From NCBI GenBank assembly GCA_037447655.1, contig JBBHKE010003204.1, positions 88,600 to 134,010 of the forward strand: a stretch of DNA of 45,411 nt, given 5' to 3'. This stretch comes from Zygnema cylindricum (Eukaryota > Streptophyta > Zygnematophyceae > Zygnematales > Zygnemataceae). Position 1 is the stretch's first letter, and every line of letters starts with the position of its first letter. Shown here piece by piece: positions 10,601 to 20,639 of the stretch. The notes below the pieces were generated by a model. That model worked only from the letters and a program-made list of their open reading frames with translations. It searched no databases and had not been told where the DNA came from. The position numbers were made by a program, and so were the translations under genes.

Positions 10601-13600
10601 ATTTTCAAAGCTTATGGGAGTCTTTTAGTGGGAATCATAGTTTAAATATGTGAAAATAATTGTAAATGCCATATATAGTTTATCTGTATGGTACGTGCAT
10701 TGTACTCCCATACAGTACGGGTTAACCACATATAGTGTTTCCGATTGTTTTCGCTCATTTGAACTGTGGTTGTTAGTACCCATTTATGGCGGCAGTTCTT
10801 GCGGTTATCATCTCGGTATACAAATTATTGCCAAAACACACTCTCTATTTCCACTTTCTTTTTTTGTCGTTTTTGACAAAGCTTTCACCTTTTCCGGGTT
10901 CATTTTCACGACATGAGTATTTTAGTGATTATTTACATTGGAACGGATACGGCTAAGTATTGAATGCCCTGTAGGATTCAATATGGTTGTACCATTTACG
11001 TTGTAAACTGACAACTTAATTTTTTGTATCATGGCCCATTTTACCAAATATTTGGAAGTCACTTTGAAGTTGAAGGGGGGAGGAGGGTTGGAACTCGGTT
11101 TGAAGTCAAATCTGTCAAAGGGGGAAAGCTGGGAAGGGATACAAGTCAAATATCTTTAACATAGGTGGAGGTTGGGAAGGGATACAGGAGACGTGCAGGA
11201 CATGTCATGGTCAAGGTGTGGTCGCAAAAGACCAGGAGGTAGAGGTTAAGATTCCTGCCGGTAAGATCTTCGATTGACCTAAGTACTCAAAAAATAAGGT
11301 CAGTAATTGACAATAAGGTCAGGTGTTTGACAAGATGTTTTGAAGCAAGAAAGTTATGTCATCTGATGCAAGTTTGTCGTTGTTGTCGGTACAGCTCGCT
11401 GATTAGAAAACCCTAAAAAAACGCTAAGAACCTTAAAAGACTGGATTCCTCCTGTTTGCAGGTGCCCATGAAGAGATGATTTTGAAAGTACCGGGGAGAG
11501 GGGGTGCCGGGGCCCAAGGTCAGCGTCCCGGATCACTCATCATTAACCTGAGGGTAAAACCTTCAAAACCCTAAAACCGTGAATCCTGTCAATTGGGTTT
11601 TTGGATCAATGTTTTGCTTCTCGAGTCTCACAGAGGGTTCCAAATAGTTTTTGAGCTTACGGTTGTGGAGGCGAAGGGCAGCAAATGTTTGAGAATATAT
11701 AGTATATTTGCTGTGTGTATACGTGACTGGTTGCAAAGCAGTTAGAAGAGTTTTATCAGTAGTTGCTTTTGACCGCATAAAGCCCTGATGAGGCGCTGTA
11801 ATCAAGCCTTTTCGTCAAGAAAAATACTCGATTTTAACTTGTGAATGGTTGCAGTCCATCCTGCATGTAAAGCACAATTATCGCATGTAAATAATGTGAC
11901 ATTATGTAAATATCGCATGTACATTGTTGCATGTAAACTCTTTGCAGAATGTTTGGCCTGATTTGCAGTGCGTTTAATGAACGCAGGTTGAACCGGATCC
12001 GGTTTTTAGTCGTGACGGGTATAATCTCCATGTAGATGTTCCCATTACTTTTGTACAGGTCTGCATCTTTCTGCCCACTAGGTCGCCAAGAATGGAGAGT
12101 AAATTGACAAACAAGTTATAATGTACACATTGATGAAAATTTTATAGAATAAGGTGTATAAATGTTTATATACTCCTAATACTTTTAAAACAGGACCATC
12201 GCTGTCAGAGTTATTGAACAGTTATCGTTGATACTTGATTAGATTTAATTACACTAAACTATCTTTTGCAACATGGTTCAATATGGGCCACCGAACTAAA
12301 TAGTGTTGTAAATTTATGATTTTTTGGGTCGAAAAAACAGTCACTTTAATTGGAGTGATGAACTCTAATAGCGGCGGGCAGTGTAGCTTACTGCATTGTA
12401 ATTATTATTGAATGGTTGGAACTGGAGAGACTCTCTTGAATATTTGAATCGGAGAGACTTTTTGGAATATCTTTACTAAGTGGTACATTTGGTGTTGAAT
12501 TGGGGACAGGCGACTCTTGGAGCCACAGTACCGGCACCCTCGACAACTGGGGACATTCAACTCAAAGTGAGCCAATAATAGTGTGGACGTTTAAAATGTG
12601 TGAAGTGGAGTTTTGCAAAAGGATGCGTTTTTGTTTTTTTGGAGCAAAATTAGTGAATGGGGGATTTGTGAGATGCAGGTGAAGCCTGGGACACAACCAA
12701 ATGAGAAGGCCATACTTAGAGGGAAAGGTATGTCACTTTATTTAGTGTGGTTTTGTGATAGGTCCTGTTACTGCTTGAGGATGGTACACCGTGAATCACT
12801 ATGAGCGTTAAGAATTATATAGTGTGGGATTTATTCTATTGTTATTAATTATAGTTTAGGTTTGCGTGACTTGGCCAATCTTCGACCGCTCACCAAGTTA
12901 ACGCTGATAAAAAAAAAATGGTTGTTATCAACGCTAGTTTAAGTTCAGGGGTCAAAAAAAACTGGCACCCAGTTAGTGTCATTAGCGCTAGTAGAGATCC
13001 ACAACATAGTGATAACTGAGGAGACAATTGGTATTGCTATAAGAGTAAAGGATTCTTTTGCCATTTGAATTTACTTTTCTCTCTGGATACATGCCCGATT
13101 TTCATTTGAGTTGGTGTTTTTGTAAAAAGTTATGTTCTGGAGTCGGTGTTTTTCTATAAGTTTGAGCTATTTTTAAAGGTTTCAAATGGTGTGTTTTTGA
13201 GTCGGTGCTTTTATAAATTTTTGTATTCTCAAAAGGTTTACAAAGTTAAGTTCTTGATTTTTGTATCTTCAAAGGGGTAAAAAAAGGAAGTTCTTGAGTC
13301 GATTCTATTTAGAGTTTTTGTTTCTTTTCATTGCTGTTTGAGCAGGAGTGAAGTACGGAGACACTTCCCGAAGAGGTGACCTGTACTTCCATTTCCGGGT
13401 GCAAATTCCTAAGTAAGTCTCATCATCTAACATCTAGAGTTGGAGGTGGCTTTTTTCATGTCTTCTTTTGTCTGTTTTTGTGTGCTTTTTTTTTGCGGTT
13501 TTTGTTTTTCTTTCTGAGGAACGCAAAAAGGAGGGAGGGAGGAAAGGGAGGGAAAGTGAGAGAGAGAAAACATCAATGCTAAACCGGTCCTTGCCAAAAC

Positions 13601-13692
13601 GCAGGCATCTCAGCGACCGTCAAAGAAATCTTTTGGAAATGTTTGCAAAGGAAGAGGATGGAGATGCAGAGACACAAGATGCCGTGGGTTAA
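4487..13692 (+). CDS. Mitochondrial type I DnaJ co-chaperone (GFA2/Mdj1/TID1 class), 16 exons, 429 aa
   Basis: J-protein partner of mitochondrial Hsp70. Exons: 4487-4640, 5119-5210, 5978-6061, 8130-8168, 8428-8556, 9075-9140, 9583-9670, 10094-10158, 10501-10575, 11188-11260, 11462-11553, 11987-12058, 12510-12566, 12679-12727, 13346-13412, 13605-13692. All junctions are GT..AG, phases agree, and the total is 1290 nt ending in TAA. Residues 1 to about 50 are Arg- and Ala-rich with no acid in the first 30, as in a mitochondrial presequence. The J domain is about 58-123 with HPD at 88-90. A Gly/Phe-rich region covers about 124-188. Four complete CXXCXGXG motifs start at C214, C231, C253 and C267. 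The substrate-binding C-terminal domain follows to residue 429, a normal length for the family. Exon 9 is the least certain boundary, because its donor GTTTAC is weak. The last two exons are duplicated in inverted orientation upstream. Confidence 0.93.
4925..5010 (+). repeat. Degenerate short tandem repeat in DnaJ intron 1
   Basis: A run of seven or so irregular 10-14 bp units built on TCTGCAAA / TATGCAAA / TTTGCAAA. It lies in the 478 bp first intron, about 110 bp before the exon 2 acceptor at 5118. No function is apparent. Confidence 0.7.
5263..5483. mobile_element. TA-target MITE in DnaJ intron 2
   Basis: Tips are CACCGTGAATCG at 5263 and a diverged inverted tip (CTAATAACAATACTTGGTG) ending at 5483, with TA on both sides. 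Length is 221 bp, in the range of the other short members. It lies within intron 2 and does not touch the splice sites (5210/5211 and 5977). Confidence 0.7.
5484..5977. other. Rest of DnaJ intron 2; nothing recognised
   Basis: AT-rich intron sequence. It has scattered CTAATTGTAATG and AGTGTTAATAACA pieces that recall the interior of the TA-target MITEs, but no second pair of tips could be defined. Confidence 0.4.
6062..8129 (+). other. DnaJ intron 3 (2,068 bp), largely featureless
   Basis: The longest intron of the gene, with donor GTAAGA and acceptor TACAG. It contains one diverged TA-target MITE at 6279-6493. From 6500 to 8129 I see no exon, no inverted repeat and no clear tandem repeat, only T-rich sequence and a short non-homologous frame at 7519-7767. 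Confidence 0.6.
6279..6493. mobile_element. Diverged TA-target MITE in DnaJ intron 3
   Basis: The left tip reads TACCGTGTATTGGTATTAGCGTCAATG, and the interior has the diagnostic GATTATTAATCTGACGGTTGCGATGG and TGTGCACGAAGAAAAG blocks. The right end is GCCAATAACGATACTC. It is more diverged than the copies at 17399 and 25956, so it is probably an older insertion. Confidence 0.7.
8217..8345 (+). repeat. Purine-rich (A/G) tract in DnaJ intron 4
   Basis: About 130 bp almost entirely of A and G on the plus strand, with GAAAGAAAGG and GGAAGGAAG runs and two poly-A blocks. It lies in the 259 bp fourth intron, about 80 bp before the exon 5 acceptor at 8427. Frames on the opposite strand here are low-complexity Phe/Ser artefacts. 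Confidence 0.75.
9211..9357. mobile_element. Foldback MITE (ACTGGCCAGTAA family) in DnaJ intron 6
   Basis: A hairpin-forming element of about 147 bp. The left part (ATTACTGGTGTTACTGGCC) is repeated inverted at the right (GACCTGTAACACCAGTA), and the outer ends approximate GGGTANTTACANACACG. It resembles 9718-9858 in the next intron. A partial related piece is visible near 8685-8730. Target duplications could not be defined. Confidence 0.65.
9718..9858. mobile_element. Foldback MITE (ACTGGCCAGTAA family) in DnaJ intron 7
   Basis: A 141 bp element with ends GGGTAATTATACACGTG and CACGTAC-like GTACGTCCAATTACCC, with about 40 bp inverted repeats including TACTGGCCAGTA on both arms. It belongs with the 9211-9357 copy. 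It is intronic and leaves both splice sites intact. No clear target duplication is seen. Confidence 0.7.
12787..13010. mobile_element. Diverged TA-target MITE in DnaJ intron 14
   Basis: The left tip CACCGTGAATCAC follows TA at 12785-12786. The right tip is eroded (TTAGCGCTAGTAGAGATCC near 13010). The interior has family-like AGCGTTAAG and TTATCAACGCTAG pieces. It lies just inside the part of intron 14 that is not duplicated, since the right arm starts near 13245. Confidence 0.55.
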
Positions 13693-15672
13693 GGATCGAA
13701 AATATTCAAATTTGAACTCGGTCGGGTGAAATAATAAGGCGATTGGTTATATTGCGAATCGGTTATATTGCGACGCCTTTTATTTGGATGTGGGCATTTT
13801 TCTTCTTTGATTGATTTGGAATCGCGGCCTTTCGTTTTACTTCTCAATGCTAGTCATTTCAGAAGAACATAAAATCTTCTTGAATTATTGTTTCCAATTC
13901 GAGGCACACAATGTCAGTCAGTGAGGAATGTCAACATTAGAAAGGAAGAGGACAAAAGAAAGGTTTCTTTAGTAGAAAAATACCGGGTGTTGGTGTTGAT
14001 GTTGGTAAGGAGAGCGAAAAGCAGATGGTCAATATATCATTCTGTGGTTCTGAACGGATTTGGGAGCCTTCACAGCCTTTCGGAAACGGCTAGTTTTGTC
14101 TGTTTGTAGAAAGCTTGTCTTTTCGGAGAAGCTCGGTATTGAATTGGAGTTTGGAAAAGTTGTGGCTTTCCGAAGTAGTACAGAAATAGGGATTTTTACT
14201 TTTTTGAGGGATTTTTCTTTTTTTCGCACTAAGTATGAGCTAGTTCTCTCCAGCTGAGTCGAGGGAAGATAATATTGTTTGTGACAGCTGGAACGTTGTG
14301 ATATATTAGGTTCTCATTCATAAGCGGTATGACCGAGGATTCTGGAAGAAAAAGCTTAAAAGAGCCTTTGAAAGATAGACTTTGAAAACAAGACTCTGGA
14401 AGAAACATCCTTATCGCTTACATTCAATTCTTTTTTGTGCGCTTACTGTATTCTACTGGACCCTCTTACTCTCCCTTGTTGTTGGTTTTTTGTCAGTAGT
14501 TTTCTTCTTTGTCGTCGTCAGACTTCCATTCTTTCTCCTCTCTCCTGTTTCTGGTTTATTGTCACATCTGCGGTTTGGGAACCTTTTCTGTTTTGACGTT
14601 TTTGACAAGCTTCCATAAACACCTCCTTATGTTGCTCTGCTGTGGGCATTATTTAATAAATTGGATACAAACCAGTGTATACTATTTATTGACCTGGAAC
14701 AGTAAATGCTATCTAACATACCGTTTAATGTAGTATTTTAACATACTGTTTAAGGGAGGAAAATGGCAAATTTTACCGTTTCGCTGCTTTTTTTACACTC
14801 TCTGCACTCGTGATGGCAAGTCTCATCAAAAATCTTATGGATGAATTTGGGAATCTTTAAAGAATGGACCATTAGCATTGGATAAGCTTAGTAAACTAAG
14901 TTTGACACGTATCGTACTTCCAATTTTTTCGTTTTCGTCATAGGGTTGTAATTTTATCTGTACAGAAAAAACTCTTACTTTATGGGGACGCACCCTTACA
15001 TTAAGTGAGCGATAGTTTAACAATTATTATTGTGTGGAATAATATGGACTTTTGCCGGATTGCTTTAGTTCTTTTGTGGTGATGGAAAGGATGCTTACGT
15101 TTGAGTGAGAGTGCATTCAATTTGTTTTGTATTTGACCCTTACACTTTGAAAATGATCACTACACCGTGAATCGCTAATAGCGTTATGAAATAATGAGTG
15201 TCAAAAAACAATTAGCGTTATTAACGCTAATTGGGAATTTGGGGATTTTCAAGGAAATCATTGACTCTAATTGGGAATTTGGGGTTTTCCAAAATAGAAT
15301 TAATAATTCTATTTGAGAATTGTGGTCAAAATTTGGGGAAGCCGAAATAGCGTTATGAACGCCGATAGCGATTCACGATGTAGTTGTTGCTCATATTGGT
15401 GGTTTTGCTTGCATATCGGTATCATTTCATTGGAGGTGGCCAAGCCACTCAACATCGGAGGTTATACTGGGGTTGAATTATTCTTCTATTTAATATCGAG
15501 GTGTTAATTCTTGCATGATGTTACAGTATAATGTGCAATCGACAAATCGGCCGTAGTCGCGTCAAATTTGTTGTTTCGCTTGAAGGATGTTCAGTATGTA
15601 AGTTGTTTCGTGTGTAATCCTTGGTACTTTTCGGCGCACATTTCGTTTCGCCAAAATGCGTGTACGGCTTAA
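13245..15672 (+). repeat. Right arm of inverted duplication, containing the true DnaJ 3' end
   Basis: This arm holds the end of intron 14, exons 15 and 16, the stop codon at 13690-13692 and about 2 kb downstream. It is the reverse complement of 495-4340 apart from insertions. Just after the stop it has a local duplication (GGTTATATTGCGA twice within 13745-13772) where the left arm has one copy. From 13780 to 15160 there is no other recognisable gene; frames such as 14382-14618 are hydrophobic but are broken differently in the other arm. The inner end is near 13245 (CAAAAATCAAGAACTTAA on the complement). The outer end is near 15672. Confidence 0.9.
15163..15380. mobile_element. TA-target MITE in right arm
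   Basis: Tips are CACCGTGAATCGCTAATAGCG and CGCCGATAGCGATTCACGATG, each flanked by TA (15161-15162 and 15381-15382). Length is 218 bp. The interior is a variant with repeated CTAATTGGGAATTTGGGG. The left arm has no element at the equivalent place (around 1755-1790), so this insertion postdates the duplication. Confidence 0.85.
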
Positions 15673-15726
15673 ATCAAGTGTCTTATTGCGTAGTTATCCT
15701 ATCACTTGCAACCACCTCCAAATATA

Positions 15727-16270
15727 GGGACCGTTGATTAGGAACTCCTCACCTTTATTATGAGTATTGGCAAAGAAAGCTTGCAAAAAGACTCTAACTA
15801 TTGTTGGAGAGGATGGCTGCCAGCGGCAAACTTACGTAAGCGCCGAAGAGTTATTTCGAGCTAAAGGGAAAATGGAAATGGAAATGGAAATTGCGGGAAT
15901 AAGGAAGCTCACAAAAGAATAAGGGTGAATATGTGAGAACAATAGTAGAAAAAGACATCAAAGGGAAGTTGAACAACAAACCACCTAAATTTTCACTATA
16001 AATATGGAAAAATGATGGACCTTTATTCTTTTCTTCGGTAATAAAGGACCTTCGTAGAGTCAATTGTTTCTTCTCAGCCCATCTTTTCTATTTTTTGTAA
16101 TAATCAAGAAATGAATTTGTATCTATATTGAGGCCCCCCTTTTTTTCCCTCCACAATTTTCAACATTTTTTTGTTCTTTGATAAGCTGTCATAACCATCC
16201 TCCCAATCATGATGTTCACCTCATCATAGGGCTCGTGGACCTATAGGGTGATCGTTTTCACTGTTTATCA
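15727..16270 (+). repeat. Copy 1 of a diverged direct repeat, possibly an LTR
   Basis: Aligns with 16421-16930. Shared blocks are GGACCGTTNGAT at the start, GTATTGGCAA..AATGCTTGCAAA, GGAAATGG runs, GGTAATAAAGGAC, and ATCAAGAA(A)TGAATTTGT followed by CTCCACAA. Right after it, 16274-16285 reads TGATATCAGAAG, close to the methionine-tRNA primer binding site (TGGTATCAGAGC) that follows the 5' LTR of Copia elements. This suggests an old LTR pair with almost all the interior lost. Confidence 0.5.
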
Positions 16271-16420
16271 CAATGATATCAGAAGGAAACTAATCACAAG
16301 ATACAAAAGACAGTAAAATAAATCCCAAAAAGATGATGGCGCCATAATCCAAACCATTCCTCCTGGGGACAGTTGAGGAGACTCTCCAAACACTGGAAAG
16401 TAGGAGCGTTTATACCAGGA

Positions 16421-16930
16421 CCGTTAGATCTGGAACGTCCCACCTTTAATATTCGTATTGGCAAGAAATGCTTGCAAATATTCTCCAACTATTGTTTGGA
16501 AAGGAGGGCTTTCAGCGGTAATTTGAGTAACAACTATTCGTTGAGCGCCTAAGAGGTATTTCGCACAATAGGACAAAATGGAAATGGGTATCGGCTGAGA
16601 TTAAAAAAAAAAACACAAAAGAATAGGTGTGAAATGGGTCAAAGGATAGTTGACCTATCAATCACCTAGAAAAACTAGAAAATATGGAGAAAGGATGGAA
16701 CTTCTTTCGTATTTTCTTCGGTAATAAAGGACTTTCTCTAGAGCCAATTGTTCCTTTACAACGGATTTTTTACAAATTTTTGGTGATCATCAAGAATTGA
16801 ATTTGTGTCTACATTGAGTGTTCCTTCTTTCCTCTCCACAACTTTCCACAGTATTTGTTTCTTGATGTGCTATTAGAACAATCTTACCAATCATGATGTT
16901 CACACCATCATATTTGAGAATCTTGGCCCG
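16421..16930 (+). repeat. Copy 2 of the same diverged direct repeat
   Basis: Second copy of the 15727-16270 unit, about 70-80 percent similar by eye, ending with CCAATCATGATGTTCACNNCATCAT as in copy 1. Only about 150 bp separate the copies, too little for gag or pol. If these are LTRs, the element is a deletion derivative. Confidence 0.45.
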
Positions 16931-17396
16931 CGGATCTTTAGTGGCGTGTACGAGCACCACGACATGAGTTGAATTGTATTGTGAAACTTTAGATTATTAT
17001 CTAAAACAATAATTATTTGTGCATTGTAGTGTGCACGTTTGTGCTCGTGCTTTTGTAATTTACAGTGCGAACGTGAAAAGCTTTAACTTTACAACTAAAG
17101 GTGACGCTCACCGTTGGTCAACGCATTATATTGGATAAAATTGTTCTTGTCTTCTGAATATCGTACATTTTGTGATAGCTTGCTTACGCTGCCATGCAAA
17201 GCATTTTTGTCTTTTTTGTCATGTCTTTTTTTTTCTCCACCAAAGAGCGTTAATCCTAAACTAACATACCACATAAAAAGTGCAATACAGGACCTAAAAA
17301 AACTCGTTGACACACCACCTGCCCAACCACCCGAAGGTTTTTATTTGAACCCTGTAATTTAAACATTTGAGTTTATGTCGTTGTGTTCAAAAACGT
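16931..17396. other. Intergenic, nothing recognised
   Basis: No exon, inverted repeat or tandem repeat could be supported. Short frames at 17095-17362 have no family features. Confidence 0.4.
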
Positions 17397-17398
17397 TA

Positions 17399-17622
17399 CA
17401 CCGCGAATCGTTATTACTTATTAGCGTCAAGGTTTTTTCCGCCACTTAAAACATCTTTTCTCCGTACATACCTGTTGGATTTTCAAGTTGAGACCGCCAA
17501 TCGGAAGCTGAGAAAGTTACCTTTCAATCGCAACCGTCAGATCTACAATCCGACAAGTGTGTACGGAGAAAAGATGTTTTAAGTGGCGAAAAAAACCTTG
17601 ACGCTAATAACGATTCGCGGTG
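17399..17622. mobile_element. TA-target MITE, well preserved
   Basis: Perfect-looking tips CACCGCGAATCGTTATTA and TAATAACGATTCGCGGTG, flanked by TA at 17397-17398 and 17623-17624. Both halves carry TTTTAAGTGGCG / CGCCACTTAAAA and CTCCGTACA / TGTACGGAG, so the 224 bp element is one long foldback. The centre has GATTTTCAAGTTGAGACCGC and CAATCGCAACCGTCAGATC. It is nearly the same as 25956-26180 with the centre in the opposite orientation. Confidence 0.9.
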
Positions 17623-17624
17623 TA

Positions 17625-18508
17625 GTTTCCCGTGTTAGCAACCTTTACGACTTAGTGTTCCTATTAGCATGATGCCTTGGGACACACTCCAAATTGACCA
17701 ATTGTTTTTGTACCCAAAAAGTTTTTCAAACTGAGCATCATATGGTTGACAATATAGCCACATATAAATAACTTCTCGGTCTCTTAACACATTGAAGCTG
17801 ATTTTGTCGCTCCATCAATTGTTGTTTTGCATCAAAATCTTCGCTCGAGGGCACGTGACATGTTTTCATACCCTCACTTCTGTGTATAAACTTCTTGCTT
17901 GTTATATATATCATAACCATTTCCCGTGCAACAGATTATAATCCACCATATTAATTTGTTCTTGTTGGATGTTGCCCATAATCTAATTTGCGAAGACGTT
18001 GATAGGGCTTAAAAATGAACAGAAGAAATTGAGAATGATGAAATGAATTTTGCACATTAATCAGGTTGAAAAATTATTGGCATAAATTTTTAGACCGACC
18101 TTTGTGACATACATCACTGGAAAACCCTATGAACAATCTTTACACCCTCAACAACCTAAAAAATTCTACCGCCCCCTAAAACGTTAAACATCACTGACAC
18201 TAAACAACATATTCAACTAAACGACAAACACCAAGTCCCCACCCTTATTAATGATCAAAAAAATGACATACTAACTTCCACACACTGAAAGCCAACACCG
18301 CCTGTCCAATTAATCCATTCTCAACAATACAATTTTATCGTCCACATTAAAATCAGTACGTCACTAAACTTTTAAAATCACCAATTCTTCTTCCTTATCC
18401 TGTCGACTTAATAAATATAATATGTATACTGCACCCTCCCTCAATTTCTAAAATCCCCCTCCTTCCAACATATACCAAAGCTATAAATGGAAACGTTACA
18501 TCTGTCTT
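17625..18508. other. AT-rich flank downstream of the EGF-HRGP-lectin gene
   Basis: About 880 bp without a recognisable gene. The part next to 18509 should hold the 3' UTR of the minus-strand gene. No canonical AATAAA is seen on the minus strand close to the stop codon. Confidence 0.4.
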
Positions 18509-20330
18509 TTACGCGTATACCTCCACTTCACACAGCGTTAACGCAGTTAATTTACGCGTTCGAACCCACAGCCAACGCGCCGCCATTCCTTGACAATTCT
18601 TCCGGAATGGATATGCCACTCCATTATTGGCATAAGTGTACACATTTGATGGGTCACACTGGGCAGCAGACTTAAAATACTGGCTCACAGTACTTAGCCA
18701 GACTTCCGCATTATTGAAGTATTCATAAACAGTTTTCGAACTACCATCATTTCGACTATACAATAATACATACTGGATGCAATGCACCCCCTTTAAATCA
18801 ATCACTATATATGGTATGTTGGGGTCAACTTGAGTTGTCGTACATTCCGAGGTTGAAAAAGTACCATTTGGAGGAATTTTTCCGTCCACCATATTTTTTG
18901 CTCGGCAATCCGTACAGTTTGACATCACACTGTTTTGAAAGGCTACTTTATTTAATGCCCTATTTGGCAAAGGAGAAGGTGGTGCCCGGCATGGAGGAGG
19001 AGGAGGTGGGGGAGGGGAAGGGGGAGGAGAAGGGGGACGGGGAGGTGGACGAGGAGGAGGACGAGGTGGAGGAGAAGGAGGGGGGGAAGGTGGCGAAGGT
19101 GCAGGTGGGGGGCGGGGAGGTGGAGGAGGTGGAGGAGGAGGTGGGGGAGAAGGTGGAGGAGGTGGTGGGGGTGAAGGTTGTGGGGGGAAAGGAGGTGGTG
19201 GGGAAGGTAGGGGGGGTGAAGGTGGAGGAGGTGGGGGGGAGGGTGAAGGGGGAGGTGGAGGAGGTGTTGGAGGGGATGGTGGAGGAAATGGCGAAGTTAG
19301 AGATGGACTCGCTGCACATATAAGCGAGGAAGGTTAGAACCTCATCAAATAGGAAGTAGAAAAGGTACACAGTTTTTTTTTGCCAATCTTATGTATATTA
19401 TGTATATTCACGTTTTTTAGTTGTATGTTTTCTCAACCATCATGGAGCAATATTACATGGCTACCATAAAATTAAACAATGTTTCATAAAATTTATGAGA
19501 ATATAGCTAGCTTGAAGAAATGCTGGTTTGTAAAATTCTAGAGTAAGCACGAGCTGATATTATATGCTGCTTGCATGAATTTCAATCACATTCGCTAATC
19601 CTTTATAGACTTTGAAACCGTTAGGACGCTCAAAAAAATAAAAAAATCCACCATCACTATTTGTGAGAAAATGGTGGACAGGTCTTCAAATACTCAAGCG
19701 AACCATTATTCGACATGTAACGAATTTTGTCTTGTTTTGCTTCCATTGAACTTTACATATGCACCGACAAAAATGCATTGAGATATTAATTAGGTGTTAA
19801 ATACAGATATCTCATTCAATAGATAAAAACTTCCTGGATTGTAAAATTCTTCTACGTTTTTTCAGTATTAAAAACCTCAACCGCCACGCACAAAAGAAAC
19901 TACCCCGAACTTCTTGTTTCTAAACACCAAGCATGAAAATACATAATCAATCCCAGCAAGTTTAATACCCAAAAAAACAAAGCAATCTCTTCCTATTTAC
20001 TTAGAAAAGGCAATCGCCACTAGTATATCTTGTGCAAGGGACTTACATTCACAAACGAACTTATTTGCCAAATTGTTGTATCCTTCATTGCAAATACATG
20101 AACTTGTTAGCGCGTTCTTGCGTTTCGAGCAAATACCGCCTCCCCCGCAAGGCCCTCGTGTTTGCGTGACGTTACAAAAAACGTCACAATCGTTTTTACT
20201 CCGTTGATTGCTAGGTCCACACCCGGGCGGAATATAAGAGGCAAAGAGGCAATTGGCGTCCAGCTCATCACAATTCGGGTGACCGTTGACCAAAATAATT
20301 GGTCCAATGAAGAAGTTGTTTTGGATAGTT
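18509..20330 (-). CDS. Secreted-type EGF-like / proline-rich / fucolectin-domain protein (3' part of gene)
   Basis: Two joined exons on the minus strand: 20330-20047, then 19311-18509, with a GT..AG intron (donor GTAAGT, acceptor TATGTGCAG) and matching phase. The first exon encodes a Cys-rich block with GHPNCDELDANC, then CGPSNQR, CGGGGIC and CICNEGY, an EGF-like arrangement. The second encodes about 110 residues rich in Pro (PPSPPP, PPPRPP), as in hydroxyproline-rich or pherophorin-like wall proteins. About 150 residues of an F5/8C/fucolectin-type domain follow, with NRALNKVAFQNSV at its start, YSRND in the middle and LTLCEVEVYA at the C-terminal end; the stop is 18509-18511. FTP domains bind fucose or other glycans, so an extracellular matrix or wall-lectin role is inferred. 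The 5' exon or exons are missing: the upstream frame has no ATG before a stop. The splice joint Glu-Ser loses a Cys that read-through would keep, so the joint is likely but unproven. Confidence 0.72.
18990..19305 (-). repeat. Proline-codon tract (CCN repeats), G-rich on the plus strand
   Basis: About 315 bp of near-pure CCT/CCA/CCC codons on the minus strand, which become GGAGGTGG and GGGGGA runs on the plus strand. It codes for the PPSPPP linker of the lectin gene. The other frames (Glu/Gly/Val-rich on plus, Ser/Thr/Phe-rich on minus) are shadows. Such G-runs can form quadruplexes on the non-template side, and the array is likely to vary in length. Confidence 0.85.
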
Positions 20331-20457
20331 CTGCAAAGTTTTGAATATGGTACACCATTGTGGAAAAAATAAAATTTAGCTTTGTAAGTGAATAAAAATC
20401 CATGATGAAAACGAATTGAAGATAAAGTTGATATTGAAGATATGAGCCTTGATTCAT

Positions 20458-20639
20458 GTAGAAGAAATCATGAAAAAGAGATGTATGCTTATCCTTTCAT
20501 ATCACAACATGCAAAGATTTGAGTTTAGACTTGAATTAAGAAATAGATGTTCTTAAAATTAGTAATTTGCAAAACCATTAAAGTAAAATAAAACACTTAA
20601 TACGAATGGAGGAAAAAAAACAATTTTCAAATGCTTATA
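20458..20639. other. Upstream of the lectin-gene exon; no exon identified
   Basis: AT-rich sequence. I searched the minus strand for a short exon that would join the 20330 acceptor in phase and could not support one. Confidence 0.3.

Noticed and set aside
11560-11640. CCCTAAA-like pieces in introns 10 and 11 as telomeric repeats
   Set aside because: Only isolated CCCTAAAA words are present, with no tandem (CCCTAAA)n array.
495-15672. Arms read as terminal inverted repeats of a giant transposon that captured a DnaJ gene
   Set aside because: The arms contain the real last exons and 3' flank of the gene, start inside intron 14, and have no transposon-like tips or matching target duplication at their outer ends. 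Inverted segmental duplication is simpler.
18811-19323. 170-codon Glu/Gly/Val-rich plus-strand frame
   Set aside because: It is the complement of the proline codon tract of the minus-strand lectin gene.
20107-20457. 116-codon minus-strand frame starting MNQGSYLQYQ
   Set aside because: It overlaps the EGF-like exon in another frame and lacks the cysteine pattern; the frame with GHPNCDELDANC is the meaningful one.
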